Source: Pegoplata infirma (Eukaryota; Arthropoda; Insecta; Diptera; Anthomyiidae). Taken from it: DNA of 64,000 bases. The notes beneath the pieces were generated by a model, which was given only the letters and a program-made list of their open reading frames with translations, made no database searches and had not been told where the DNA came from. Position 1 is the stretch's first letter. Each line of letters starts with the position of its first letter. The translations under genes were made by a program, and so were the position numbers. Positions 45,467 to 57,246 of the stretch are shown here, one piece after another. The stretch spans positions 76,373,337 through 76,437,336 of the forward strand of contig OY992540.1 in NCBI GenBank assembly GCA_963921195.1. The letters are read 5' to 3'.

Positions 45467-46271
45467 CAAATAGATTACTTAATCGCGGTGCGGGATTAAG
45501 TAAGGAGGGTATGGAAATTTTAGATTTTCATGAAAAATTCATGGAGTCATTTTGACACCCAATAGAAACTTTTTGGACCCCTTTTAGCTCAAACAAAAAA
45601 TAAAAGTATAAATCGATACGGCCTAATGATGATATGAGAAGTTACATTGGACGAAAAAAAAATATGTAACATTTCTTCGTTCATCAATATGAAGAAGCTT
45701 TTTCTTTAAGCTGTAAAAAAAGCTTTTTATATTGATATTGAGAGAAAAAAATAACACTAATTTTTTTAAGTTCAACCTTAAAAATGTTTATACTTGGCGC
45801 CCACAAATGTGTTTAGCGGTTAGGAGTATTTTTAAAAAGTTCAGTTAACAAAAACTTTTTGAGCTTTTCGAAAAGCATAGTATTGCAAAACTTTACTAAA
45901 TGCCTTTTGGATATCTAAAAAATTACATCGCGAATCAAAAGATTTTATCGATAATTTACGAAAACATAAACATTAGAAAACTGGTTTATAAGCTTTATAT
46001 TTTTAAATATTGACTTACAAAAGGTAATTTTTTATGTCTCCCATCTAAATATGTTGAGTTATATAAACGAGTTAGATAATAAAAACTTTTTAAAAAATGT
46101 TACCAAACGTGTAAGCTTAAAAAGCTTTTTTCTGGGATCTAAAAAGAAAAAAACAAGTATTGCAGAGGCTTGAAGTAAAAAGTTTAAAACAAATGTAGTA
46201 TTTTCGTGTAGTTTAAAGTATCCAAAATGTATAAAAAAATTATAAGTAATACTCTAAACTTTTGATAAGGG
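45467..46271. other. No gene; repeat of foldback interior
   Basis: The first 150 bp repeat the interior of 44460-45034. The rest is AT-rich and unassigned. Confidence 0.45.
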
Positions 46272-46930
46272 CATTCCCAGTTGGAAAATGTGTCACTGAG
46301 GAAATTTCCACAGTGATTCCTTGAGGAAATATCTTCAGGTTCTGACTAATCATAGATAATCCTTGATGACATGTCCTAACATTGTCAGCACTGAATGTTT
46401 GCTTTAAGAGTGTGGACAATTCCTCTAAGACGTCTAAAAGGAAATGTCTTCAGAATAGCAGTACATTAAATTAGAATTTTAAATCTGGGCAACTCTTCAA
46501 TTATCGATTTATTTAAAATAAAATCAAAATCTAACAAGTAGAATAAATGTAATAAATAGACAAACAATTTTCAAAATAAAGTTTGGAACAAGTAGTTAGG
46601 TGTGGGACTAATAAACTGGAGGTTCCAGGTTCAAATCCTGTTGGGACTAAAAAAGGCGAAAAGTTTTTTCTAAATATGAGAAAGATAATTTATAAAGGAA
46701 AATGGATAAAAGGAAATACGAAAATTTTTTGTGTTTTTGCATGACCTACGTCAGACATTTCCCCAAAGACGTCTTAGGTGACATGTCCCCAGAAGTTCAG
46801 CCCTGACCTCTGCTGACTTTGAGTGAGGACATTTTGAAAATTTATATGAAACTGTCCTCAACCCAGTACATAGAGATGTCTTGTGGATGTCAGCAGTGAC
46901 TCTGACATGTCATGTACATCCAGGGGAATG
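46272..46930. mobile_element. Element with CATTCCC / GGGAATG ends
   Basis: CATTCCCAGTTGG at the left and CCAGGGGAATG at the right are inverted. The subterminal regions share GACATGTC and GAGGACA motifs in both orientations. The centre holds a tRNA-like stretch (46598-46652). No coding sequence. Confidence 0.55.
46598..46652 (+). pseudogene. tRNA-like 3' half
   Basis: CAGGTTCAAATCCTG forms a T arm with a good B box (GGTTCAAATCC), preceded by a plausible anticodon region (GGGACTAATAAACTGG) and followed by TTGGGACT. The acceptor 5' strand and D arm are not convincing, so it is a tRNA fragment or tRNA-derived sequence. Confidence 0.4.
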
Positions 46931-47641
46931 TAAAAAAATAATATCTATTTTTTGGTCAAACTGTATGTTCCCACACTACACACTTGTTAAAAATCTAAAG
47001 ATAAATCTGAATAAATATTGATTTGAACATAATGAAAAATTTATTTTTGCACTAAAGCATTTTGTCACAAGTTGTTATTTTTTTATAATTTTTTTAGTAA
47101 GTAGTTTTAAAACTTAAACATTTCTTAAATTACACTAGAAAACAAATTAAAAATTTTGTGCAAAAAAAAAACAAGAATATTAATCAGAAACAAGCATGTA
47201 TTATAATTTAGAAAATATTAGAATTTACACATACATAAATATTGTTTTGTTCCTTTTTAAGAAATATTTTTTTTTTTTTGTCTCCGATTTTAGTTAAGAT
47301 TAATGTAATATATCATAAAAATATAATAAATTGTGCCAAGTTATAATAATAAACAAAAAAAAAATTAAAAAATTACCTAAAGAAAAACTTTTTTACAATT
47401 CGGCTGAATAAAATTGATATTTTAAAACCGGAATGTTATTAAGAGAAAAGTACTTCATTTTGGGATTACAATATCAACAGCGTCTTAACTTTTATTAGAG
47501 TAAGTATTGTAACTAATTACAAAATAATCTCAAAGTAAGCTGGAAAGTAAAGTTATGAATTTTCAGAGAGATTAAATAAAACATCTTGGCTTTTTACCAA
47601 GAATTGTAATTACCAACAAGATAAATTGAAATGTAAGCTAT
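46931..47641. other. No gene recognised
   Basis: Very AT-rich; no supported feature. Confidence 0.4.
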
Positions 47642-47649
47642 ATCGTAAT

Positions 47650-47955
47650 CAGACATGGGCGTTAATGATTACGTTGTGTAATTGATTACAGTTTCAATTA
47701 CAATTATATGAAAGGTCGGTCATACATTTGGCTCCCCTAGGGGCACTTTAGGGTAAGTTACAGACATGGGCGTTAATGATTACATTATGTAATTGATTAC
47801 AGTTTCAATTACAATTAGATGTAATTAGTAATTGAAAATTTTCAATTTTACTTGTAATTGTAATTGTAATTGAAAAAACTCAATTACTAATTACATGTAA
47901 TTGTAATTGAAACTGTAATCAATTACACAATTGTAATCATAAACGCCCATGTCTG
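47650..47955. mobile_element. hAT-like MITE, 306 bp, 8-bp target duplication
   Basis: ATCGTAAT at 47642-47649 and 47956-47963 flank ends CAGACATGGGCGTTAATG and ATAAACGCCCATGTCTG. A second internal copy of the left end starts at 47762, and between them lies a piece (GGTCGGTCATACATTTGGCT) also seen near 57485-57510. The interior is GTAATTGTAATTG repeats. Confidence 0.85.
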
Positions 47956-47972
47956 ATCGTAATGACTTCCTT

Positions 47973-48492
47973 CACTCAAAAAATTATGACGGTAGATTCC
48001 ACTACAAAAGCTAGTTAAAACTACTACATTTGTTGTTGTTTAGGCGTCCACTACATTTTACGGTAAAATCAACCAAAAATTGTTGTTGTTTTTAACTATT
48101 GATAAACAACTACAAAAACGGTAAAAACTACTTCAAATTACAGTTGTTTTTACTGTAACTAAAATTGTCTGAATTTTCTTCTAAACGTCCAAAAAGAGTA
48201 AAATTATTTGGAAATAATTCCCACTGCATCTGACACTTTCAACTCGCTCAACACATCTGTTTTTCTAAAAATTTCTAGAAAATTATAAGTTTTTTTATAG
48301 ACCAAAAATAACTACATAAAACTACTGTTTCTACAATGTAGTAATTTTTTGTATTTGTTTTTTAAAACGACTACAAAAAATAGTTGTTTGATATTTTTCA
48401 TACAAAAACAACTGAAATTGTAGTTGAAAATAACAACTACTACTTACTACACAAATGACCGTCATGTAGTAACTGCAATAATTTTCTAAGTG
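47973..48492. mobile_element. CACTCAAAAAATT-ended element, short copy (520 bp)
   Basis: Left CACTCAAAAAATTATGACGG; right CATGTAGTAACTGCAATAAT then TTTTCTAAGTG. The interior is full of ACTACAAAA and TTGTTGTTTTTA motifs in inverted orientation. A longer copy is at 55232-56307. Confidence 0.75.
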
Positions 48493-49335
48493 TTTTTTAA
48501 TTACTTGTCAGCCCGGAGTTGATGATAAAATAATTTTTTCTTTAAATACATTTTTAAATAAAATAATAATTTCATCAGCTGAATTGTATTCAAAAAAAAT
48601 TGATTGGGTAAAATATGTAAATTATAAATATTTATATTAATTTAAGTGTAATATTAATAATTATGTAGTAAATAATCAATTAAACTATTCATAAATTACA
48701 AATACCAAACAATTGATAAAAAAAGATCTGATAAATATCAAAAAAAATTTGAACACCCATTTTTTCAAAATTGGAAGCTATTTTTACACCTTGTATAATC
48801 TTTAATTTGACAAAAAAGAGATGAATTAAATTTATGAAATTAAAAAAAAAATAAAAAATACAAGTACAAGTACAAAATAAACACTCCAAAACCAAAAACC
48901 TTCACGTTCCATAAATACATAATGTATACAGATGAAATCCCATAAATAAAAATCTTAAAAGATATGAAAAAAATTGAATATATAATAATAAAAAAGCTAA
49001 CAGTATTTCATTTCTAACTATATATGCCTGTACTATACTATATATATAAATGTATTTATAATTATTTATATAAATATTTTTAAGTACAATATATTTCTTC
49101 ACGAATTCCTTCACCTCTTTTTTATAAAAAAAATTAACACCTAAACACAATTTAAAAGGGAAAAAGTTTTGAAATTTAAACGAAAAATTAAAAAAAAAAA
49201 TATATACACGAAATTTTCGTGAGCCAAGTGATTCACGAGTAATCATAAGTGAAATTTAAACTTACTCACGGGAGAGTGCGTGAACGTGTTAATCGTTTTC
49301 GTGACTTTTCTCATTTTTTATTTTTGAGTCTATTT
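48493..49335. other. No gene recognised
   Basis: AT-rich. Near 49215-49310 are inverted ATTCACGAGT and ACTCACGGG motifs of uncertain meaning. Confidence 0.4.
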
Positions 49336-50160
49336 TTATACCCTACACCACACAGTGGTACAGGGTATGAGTTTGTGCTGATGTTTGTAACTACCCGAAA
49401 TATTGGTCCTAGACCCACTTTTAAGTATACCGATCGACTTAGAATCACTTTTTGAGTCGATTTAGCGATGTCCGTCCGTCTGTCCATGTAAACTGTGTAA
49501 ACATGATACAGGTCGCAATTTTTAACCAATTGACTTGAAATTTGAAACTTAAGCCTCTTTTGGCCCAAAAACGAATCCTATTGAAATTGGGAAAAATCGG
49601 TCCATATTTAGACCTAGCCCCCATACAAAGGTCCTCTTTAGTTTTGACTCAAATGACTCTAATAGCCGAATTTTAATAGGTATATTTTTGAAATTTGGCA
49701 GGTAATCATGTTCACAAATCATCCACACAAATCATAATTCCGAATTTCAAAGAAATCGGTCCGGTTCTTCTTGTAGCCCCCATACAAACCACCTTCCCGA
49801 TTTTCACATAAATCTCTCAAATTTCATGAAAATAGAAAATATTTAATTAAAATTCTGTTTGTGTATGTTAAACGCGTACTTTAATAACCTTATCAAATCT
49901 GATTATCATCGGACCATTTTTGGACTTAGGTCCCATGTGAAAATTTCGCCCGATATTCAGTTGAAGCGGTTTATTGTCAACAAAAGAAACCTATTTCACT
50001 CAAATTTGATTTGTGAGTGCTTTTTATACTTATTAAAGATTTGACAAAATATAGATGTAATCAGTCCATGTTTGAACTTGGGACCCATTTTCCGGGAAAC
50101 TCTGGTGTATGGTATTACATATATGGTCGGTCTTGACCGACTATTATTTTCTTACTTGTT
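49336..50160 (-). mobile_element. Dispersed repeat ATACCCTACACCA, copy 1
   Basis: Starts ATACCCTACACCACACAGTG and ends GGTCGGTCTTGACCGACTAT then TTTTCTTACTTGTTTT. It is the inverted counterpart of 56428-57246, with shared blocks including CCGTCCGTCTGTCCATGTAAA and CGAAATATTGGTCCTAGACC. Repeats of this style are abundant in calyptrate genomes, to my knowledge. Non-coding. Confidence 0.7.
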
Positions 50161-51737
50161 TTAATTTGTTGGCGTTTTTTTTTTACTTTTTTTTACTTTC
50201 ATTATTTTTTTTTTTCAATACCGTTACCAATGTATGTTTTAATTAAATTCTCTGTCATTCACTTTTAGAATATTACAAAAATTTGTCTGTTCTTTTACTG
50301 ACTCTGTTTGCTAAATTTAAAAATTTTTGCAGACTATTTTGTAATTTTACAGGAATTTTTCAGAAATTTTTCGGTTTTTTTTACTGACTCTGTTTGCTAA
50401 ATATGAAAATATTTTAGAACAACTTTTAGCAGACTATTTTGTAATTTTACACGAATTTTTTGTTAGCATTTTTTAAGAAAATTTTCTAAATTTTTTTAAG
50501 TGTTAAACAAATTCTGATTAGTTTTTATTAAAAAATTAAAATTGTTTTTATTCGATCTTTAAAATATAATATTTTGAGTAGGTTTATTCTAGCTCGAGGT
50601 CATTATTTTCTTAACTAATTAAAACTATGAGATTCCTATAGAATAATTTTCAAAAAAATTATTTTTTTGTTTAATTAGTAAAGAAAATAATATCCTCGAG
50701 CTAGAATACCTACTCAAAATTTAAACGATTTAACCTTAAAAATTTTCCAAATTTAAAAAAAAAAATCAGCTATGTATTTTAATAATTTTACAGAAATTAT
50801 TTTTAAGAAAATTGTCTGTAAAAAAAATTTTAAAAATTTATGGAAAAACTGCAAAAAAAAAGTACTATAACAAAAACTTCGAAAATTTTCTTTCTGTAAA
50901 ATTATTGTGTTGCTAATTTTTTTTGCTCTGCTTTTTCTAACTTTAAAATTTTAAAATTTGTATACCCTTCAATCACAGTACAGATCAGTGATCTATTCTA
51001 CGACATTCTAGCGATGTCCGTCTGCCTGTCTATAGAAGACACTATACAGTCCAAAAGAAGAGAGCTACCCTATTGAAATTTGGTACGAATACGTCTTAGG
51101 GGCTGGGGGAAAAAGTTCCCTCTTAAAGAACAACTCCAGGAAAACATATTATATTTCGTGCTAGTTTTCATAACACGAATGACACGGGCGAACGAAAATC
51201 GTGTATGTGTTTTGTTATTGTTACAACAACAAAATACATGTAAAATTTTCGTTCGTCTTTATCGTTCGCCATGTGAAAACCACCAGTTCATGTGTTTTTG
51301 TCTATTTATTTAGAAAATAAAACATTTAATGCCAAGTGAAGTTTATTGACCTGCGCTTGGACCAAGGGGATTAGAAAATGTAATTTTTCGGCCATCCCCC
51401 TTTTTTGGACTTGCTTATAGAAAATAATACAAAATAATGTAAACTTGTGTTATTTATTGTGCCCCACCCTCGTGGCGCATGTGCCCCATGAATGGGGCAG
51501 TTTTAACGATTTGGGTTGCTTTTAAAAAATGTAAATGTAATGTAAAAAAAGAAGCCAAACAGATAAAATCCATTTGAAGTATACATTTTAAAGCTAAAAT
51601 ATGCAGCTTCTTAAATCAAAAGAAATTTAGGAAAAAATTGACTGGTTCAGGTTTCAAAGCACTACAAAAAAGGTGGTGGATGTGCCCCTCTCTACAAAAT
51701 TAACATCCAAAAGGACTTATTTTGAAATTTTAAACTT
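50161..51737. other. No gene; small repeats
   Basis: TTTTACTGACTCTGTTTGCT recurs about 86 bp apart (near 50293 and 50379). A 148-bp MITE lies at 50572-50719. At about 51180-51262 GGCGAACGAAAAT and an inverted partner form a small palindrome. The rest is unassigned. Confidence 0.5.
50572..50719. mobile_element. MITE with ends TTTTGAGTAGG, copy 2
   Basis: Inverted ends TTTTGAGTAGG and CCTACTCAAAA, with inner inverted blocks TTCTAGCTCGAGG and CCTCGAGCTAGAA. A nearly complete small palindrome. Confidence 0.8.
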
Positions 51738-52342
51738 ACAAGGGAAGTCTCCCTGGTGTCACCCTCAGATCTTCATGAAATTTGGATAAAAAAAAATACG
51801 TGAACGAAAATTAATTCGACACGTATTTTTTTTTAGCGGCCCAAACTCATTTTTAGGAGTGGTCGATTTGTATGGGGGGAAATTGACCTTTATCAGTTTT
51901 TAACAATTTACGCCTATTTAAACAAAATTAATATAGGCATGTGTGGTATCAGGTTAAAGGTATTAAAAATACCTATCTCGTGGTGCTAACAACGGACCAA
52001 AGAAGTTAATATTTTTCGACTTATTAACAAAAATGTCATAAAATTTTGGTATTTTACTCAATATGACGAAAAGTTGTGCATGTTTGGGCACGTTCTTAGC
52101 ACAAGTAGATAGATTTTCCAAAGACCTTTCATTTGGTATGTAACATGACTAGGTTTCTGTGCATAATATAGGAGATAAACAAAAAAAACTGTAAATGGCC
52201 TTGTCTTCCTCCCTCCTTTTAACCGCCTAAATATAAATTTGGGCCGCTAAAAAAATATGGGTGTCCCTTTATTTTTTCTGCTCTACAAAATAAAACCAAT
52301 TCCATAAAGATCCGCTGGTGACACTAGGGAGACTTCCTTTGT
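51738..52342 (-). mobile_element. TIR element family A, copy 3 (inverted)
   Basis: Ends ACAAGGGAAGTCTCCC and GACTTCCTTTGT. The interior runs opposite to copies 1 and 2 (TTTTTAGCGGCCCAAACTC near the left, TAAATTTGGGCCGCTAAAAA near the right). Confidence 0.75.
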
Positions 52343-53290
52343 TAGATGGCACTTGTATTTCTATTCTTTAACGCATATTATACGGAAAAGAATATAACCT
52401 ACATGGAACGAATTAAAACGGTAATGGGAACAAAATGGAATAGAACAAGGAACAAAATGGAGTAGACCAGGCAACGAAATGGAACAATTTTTTTCTCTAA
52501 TTAGTTTTCACATAATTTTCTTTTGACCAATTTTTTTCACTCAAACTTTTTTTCTACTAATTTTTTGTTTCGCAAAAAATTTTCAATTTCTAATAGTACA
52601 TTCAGACTGACCTTACTTGGCCGTTCGTATGGGAATTTCTGACAGGGACTTTTGTAGAAGTTGTGGAGAGGTGGAGGAGGAGGAGTCAGTGAAGAAATTG
52701 TTGTGTGAATGTCCGGGTCTAATGAAACGTCGTCTTAAGTATTTGGGGCCACGATTTTTTGATGACCTAGATTGCCTAAACAGTGTCCCATTGACATCTC
52801 TAGCAGAATACCTTAGAGAATCGGGGTGGTTTGAGAGGTAGAATTTTGTATATCAAAGGGGAGTAGGGAGACAACTTTAGGGAAATCACAATGGGCGTTA
52901 TGGCCTCCGAGTGAATTCGCCAAATTGGCGGACGCCCATCCAACCTAACCTAACCTTCAGACTGACCTTGAAACCTCGTTGAAAATATATATTTTCATTT
53001 TCAAAACTCAACCGTTCACACCTGAAAAAATTTACACTTATCACGTTTTTAAAATTTACCGAACAAAATTCGCGATTATACCGGCTTAAAAAACATACAA
53101 TAAATTAATTTACGCGATATTTTAAAATACATTATTGAAATATTTTGTTTATATTTATATTCTGGGAACATAATGGAAGAGAGGGGGAACGAAATGGAGT
53201 TGGAACGAAATGTAACGATTTTTTTTCTTTAAATTTTTTTTTACAATAATTTTCAACCATTTTTTTTTTTCATTAAAAAAAAAACAGTAA
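52343..53290. repeat. GGAACGAAATGG dispersed repeat, split by a LINE insertion
   Basis: Left part 52375-52475 and right part 53160-53215 carry repeated GGAACAAAATGGA and GGAACGAAATGG. The same motifs occur near 32590-32665 and 61530-61590. A LINE insertion with target duplication lies between. Confidence 0.55.
52615..52955 (+). pseudogene. 5'-truncated LINE insertion with 14-bp target duplication
   Basis: TTCAGACTGACCTT at 52601-52614 is repeated at 52956-52969. The insert carries the last ~75 codons of a LINE ORF2, including CRSCGEVEEEESVKKLLCEC (the C-terminal Cys motif) and the stop near 52841. A short 3' UTR and tail CCAACCTAACCTAACC follow. The frame is intact over this fragment, suggesting a fairly recent insertion. 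Truncation at the 5' end is usual for target-primed insertion. Confidence 0.85.
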
Positions 53291-53295
53291 TTTTT

Positions 53296-53934
53296 AGGTC
53301 TATTCGATTACCTTACTACAATCTGGTGACATGATAGAATCCCCACGGACATAATCCCCATTTATGACCAAATTCATTTCGGTCATAATCCCCATAATGG
53401 TAGTGGGGACTACGATCGAAAAATATTTGGACATAATCCCAATAAAAAACGAACATAATTCCCAGATTTATGGGGATAATGACCACATTACAAATGGCCA
53501 TAATCCCCATTATGGGGATTATGTCTTCTATACTAGTTGGACATAATCCCCAAAATTAAAAGATTTTTTTTTTTTACTTCTGCGTAGCCGGCCCTTCGGC
53601 CGGGCTTAGGGATTACAAACTCCATGCATGACCAAAATTGCTTTGGACTTACTCCCCATAATGTGATTTCGTTCGTAATCCCAACAAGGAACGGACATAA
53701 TCCCCATTGGGATTGTGACCGTTTTGGAAACGGTCATAGTCCCCACAACTATTATGGGGATTATGACCGTAATGAATTCGGTCATAATCCCCATTTCCGT
53801 TATGTTTTTGTCACCCTAAAATCTACCATTTTTTACTCATTTTACTACAGCTGGAAATTTTCAATACAAAAAGTAAACAAGACTTTCCAGTTGTAGTAAA
53901 AAATAGTATAAAATTTGGGTAATCGAATAGACCT
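53296..53934. mobile_element. Element AGGTCTATTCGATTACC with CATAATCCCCA repeats
   Basis: Inverted ends AGGTCTATTCGATTACC and GGTAATCGAATAGACCT; the TACTACAA and TTGTAGTA blocks are also inverted. The interior carries about a dozen CATAATCCCC or GGGGATTATG motifs in both orientations and a GC-rich hairpin GCCGGCCCTTCGGCCGGGC at 53588-53606. Open frames here merely reflect the repeat. A relative is at 8392-8720. Confidence 0.75.
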
Positions 53935-55231
53935 TTTTTGTTTCACAAAAAACTTTCCACAAACATTATTTTATTTTTTAATAGTTATGTTAAAATTATT
54001 CAAAACATTTTTTGTAAAAGACTTTAATGTCCACAAATAAAAAAAATAAAGATTTTGTAGTGGATAATTTTAGAAATGAATACTCTAATCCTTAAAAATT
54101 TCGTTTAAACTTCAAAAACTTTCTCCCACATGTATAAGCATTTATTTTTCAAAAAATTATATTAATTCTAAAATTTGTAAAAAAAAAATCCTTTTAGTAT
54201 TCCCTTACAACCATTTCCGATTAACACCTCCACAAACCCCCTCCCCCATTTACACTTTGAAATATATAATTCTGAAAAATATATATACTCCTCCGATAAC
54301 TTACATTAAAAGCTTTTCCAACTTTTTATATAAGTTTATGTAACTATAACAACAAACCGAAAATAATTATACGAGTAAAAAGTGTTTGATAAAACCAAAA
54401 AACAAAAAAATAGTCGAATATTTATGATAAAATGCAATAAAATTTGGTATATCTTATGTTTAGCATTTCATGTAAAATATTAATAATAAATTTAAAAAAC
54501 AAAAACAAAATAAAATAAAGTTACCGATATATTTAATACATTATATACATACATAATAATAAAATACATAAAACTATATACATATGAAAATAAATTTACC
54601 AAAAATAAATAAATTTAAAAAAAATATATTTAAAGCATTTTAATTTTAAATTTAGGTAAATTTCTCCAAACGCAGAGGGAGGGCAAACTCATTTTGTCAT
54701 TCCGAGTCTCAAAATAGGAATCCTTGATTGAATATAATAGTCTGTAGAAAATCTGACCACGCCCACTTTTTTGATATATCTAAAATCGGAAATCGGCTGG
54801 ACCAATTTGGATAATTTTTTTTTTTTAATATTTGTCATACTTATGTTTTTACGAAGAGAAAAATTGACCACGCCCACTTTTTTTCAAATGTTCGCATAGT
54901 CCAACTTAAATTTTTACGGAAAAAAGAATTGACCACACCCTCTTTTACGCCCACTTTTTTATATATATATCTATAACACCGTCCGACTGCCAATATTAAA
55001 CATGAACCGGATGATGTACATCACAAAGAAGAGATCAAGTGGAGTAAAACTGGATTTACAGTTTTTCATTTCGTGATCCTGTTTCCTTTTAAAAGGACTT
55101 CAAAGTTTTTAAGGATACAATTTGTAAAATATTACTGAAACATTTGTACTTGTCCTAGGATGTCACTGGCGATGGCAAATGAAAGACGAGGATCTCTCCT
55201 AATTTTTCCATTTTTTTATTTTGCCATATCA
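53935..55231. other. No gene; CCACGCCCACTTTTTT motif repeats
   Basis: GACCACGCCCACTTTTTT occurs near 54757 and 54869, with a degraded third near 54933-54960. Otherwise AT-rich and unassigned. Confidence 0.45.
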
Positions 55232-56307
55232 CACTCAAAAAAGTATGTCGGTAAAATCTACTACAAAAGACAGTTGTTTTGACTACATTTTGTTGTTGAA
55301 AAGGCGTCCACTACATATTACGGTAAAAACAACTGAACATGTTGTTGTTTTTAACTATTGATTTTCAACTACAAAATGTAGTAAAAACTACTACAAAACT
55401 GTTTAATACAGTTGTTTTTACAACAATTGCCTGAAATTTTATTTAAAAAATTTCTTAAACGTTTAAATGATTGATATTTATTTATTTAAAAAGCAATACA
55501 TTTCAGTTGGTTTGTATAGAATTTCGACATGATGACAATTTTTTTGTGTATTTATCTGGAATTATAGAAGAAAAAATATATATTAATAAAATGTTAAACA
55601 AAATAAATTGATTGTATTTACCTTTGTTTTTTAATAGTTTGTTTCAAATTTCCACCGCTTCTGATCAAAATTTGTCTGGAATAAAAAAAAAAGAAATGCT
55701 TTGGTAGAATTGATTTATAAAAAAAAATAATTAATTTGCAATGTTTCAAAAAAGTATGTATGTACCTGGTCTGTTGTGTATACAAAGAAAAGAAAGATGG
55801 CACGCTCATAAGAAAACAAAACACTGCACACATTTTATTTTGGTTTTTTCCGATTGGTTTTTACGCACGCTTATGTGAGCGCTATATTATACACACTTGT
55901 TATCTCATTTATCCACTTATTTTCTTTCGCTCAAGAATATTTTTCCAAAAACATATTTTTTGTTATAATTAAATTTAATAAATTGTAATTTAATTTATTT
56001 AGATATTATTTATTTGGTATAAAAATAATTCCTTCCGCATCCCGCACAACCAACTCTCTCGACACTTTCGTTTGCAATAAAAATTTCTAGAAAAAAACGA
56101 GTTTTAGAAAAAAACTAAAAACAACTACATAAATCAACTATTGCTACAGTGTAGTATATTTTTTGTAGTTATTTTTTGAAACTACTACAAAAAAAAGTTG
56201 TTTGAGATTTTTTCATACAAAAACGACCGAAATTGTAGTTAAAAACAACAGCTACTACTTACTACACAAACGACCGTCATGTAGTAACTGCAATAATTTT
56301 CTGAGTG
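55232..56307. mobile_element. CACTCAAAAAA-ended element, long copy (1076 bp)
   Basis: Same ends and subterminal ACTACAAAA / GTTGTTTTTA repeats as 47973-48492, but with an additional AT-rich centre of about 550 bp. Right end CCGTCATGTAGTAACTGCAA then TTTTCTGAGTG. No transposase recognised. Confidence 0.75.
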
Positions 56308-56427
56308 CAGGATAAAAGGGTGTGAATAAAGTCATTTGAAAACTTAATCAAAATATTTTGTTGAAAATTTTGAATGATATTGAAGGATAAAGTTTTGAAA
56401 GGACGTAACTTACAAAATTTTAAATAA

Positions 56428-57246
56428 AAACAAGTAAGAAAATTATAGTCGGTCAAGACCATATAATACCCTACACCAGTGTTTACCGGAAAATGGGTAC
56501 CAAGTCCAAACATGGACCAATTGGGTCTATCATTTGTCAAATCTTCAATAAGTGTAGGAAACACTCACATATCAAATTTTAGTGAAATTGGCTTATATTT
56601 GTTGCAAATAAACCGCTTTTAGTAATATCGGGCGGAATTTTTATATGGGGCCTAAGTCCAAAAATGGTCCGATTATAATCAGATTTTTGGGTTATTAAAG
56701 TATGCGTTAAACACACACAAACCACATTTTAATCAAATGTGATCTATTTTCATCAAATTTTATAGATTTATGTGAATATCGAGAGGGTGGTTAGTGTGAG
56801 GGCTGCAAGAACTGGTTCGAATCTTTAAAATTCGGAACGGTGATTTGTGAATACAAAAAATGTTTACCTGCCAAATTTTGAAAGGATATCTATTAAAATA
56901 CGGTTGGTAGGGGCATTTGACCCAAATTTAAAGGGGACGTTTGTATGGGGGCTAGGTCAACACATGGACCGTTTTTTCCAATTTCAATAGCGTCCGTCCT
57001 TGGGTCAAAATAAGCTTAAGTTTCAAATTTCAGACAAATCGGTTAAAAATTGCGACCTGTATCGTGCGCACAACGTTTACATGGACGGACGGACAGACGG
57101 ACGGGCATGGCTAAATCGACTCAAAAAGTGATTCTGAGTCGATCGGTATACTTGAAAGTGGGTCTAGGACCAATATTTCGGGTAGTTACAAACATCAGCA
57201 CAAACTCATTATACCCTGTAACACAGAGTGGTGTAGGGTATAAAAA
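56428..57246 (+). mobile_element. Dispersed repeat ATACCCTACACCA, copy 2
   Basis: Begins AAACAAGTAAGAAAATTATA with GTCGGTCAAGACC and ends GTGGTGTAGGGTATAAAA. Inverted relative of 49336-50160; a partial third copy is at 60876-61662. Confidence 0.7.

Noticed and set aside
52617..52841. Small host gene with a CX2C motif
   Set aside because: It lies within exact target duplications and matches the C-terminal Cys region of LINE proteins.
53364..53896. Small proteins rich in Asp-His-Asn-Tyr-Gly repeats
   Set aside because: They only translate the CATAATCCCC repeat; several frames on both strands are equally open.
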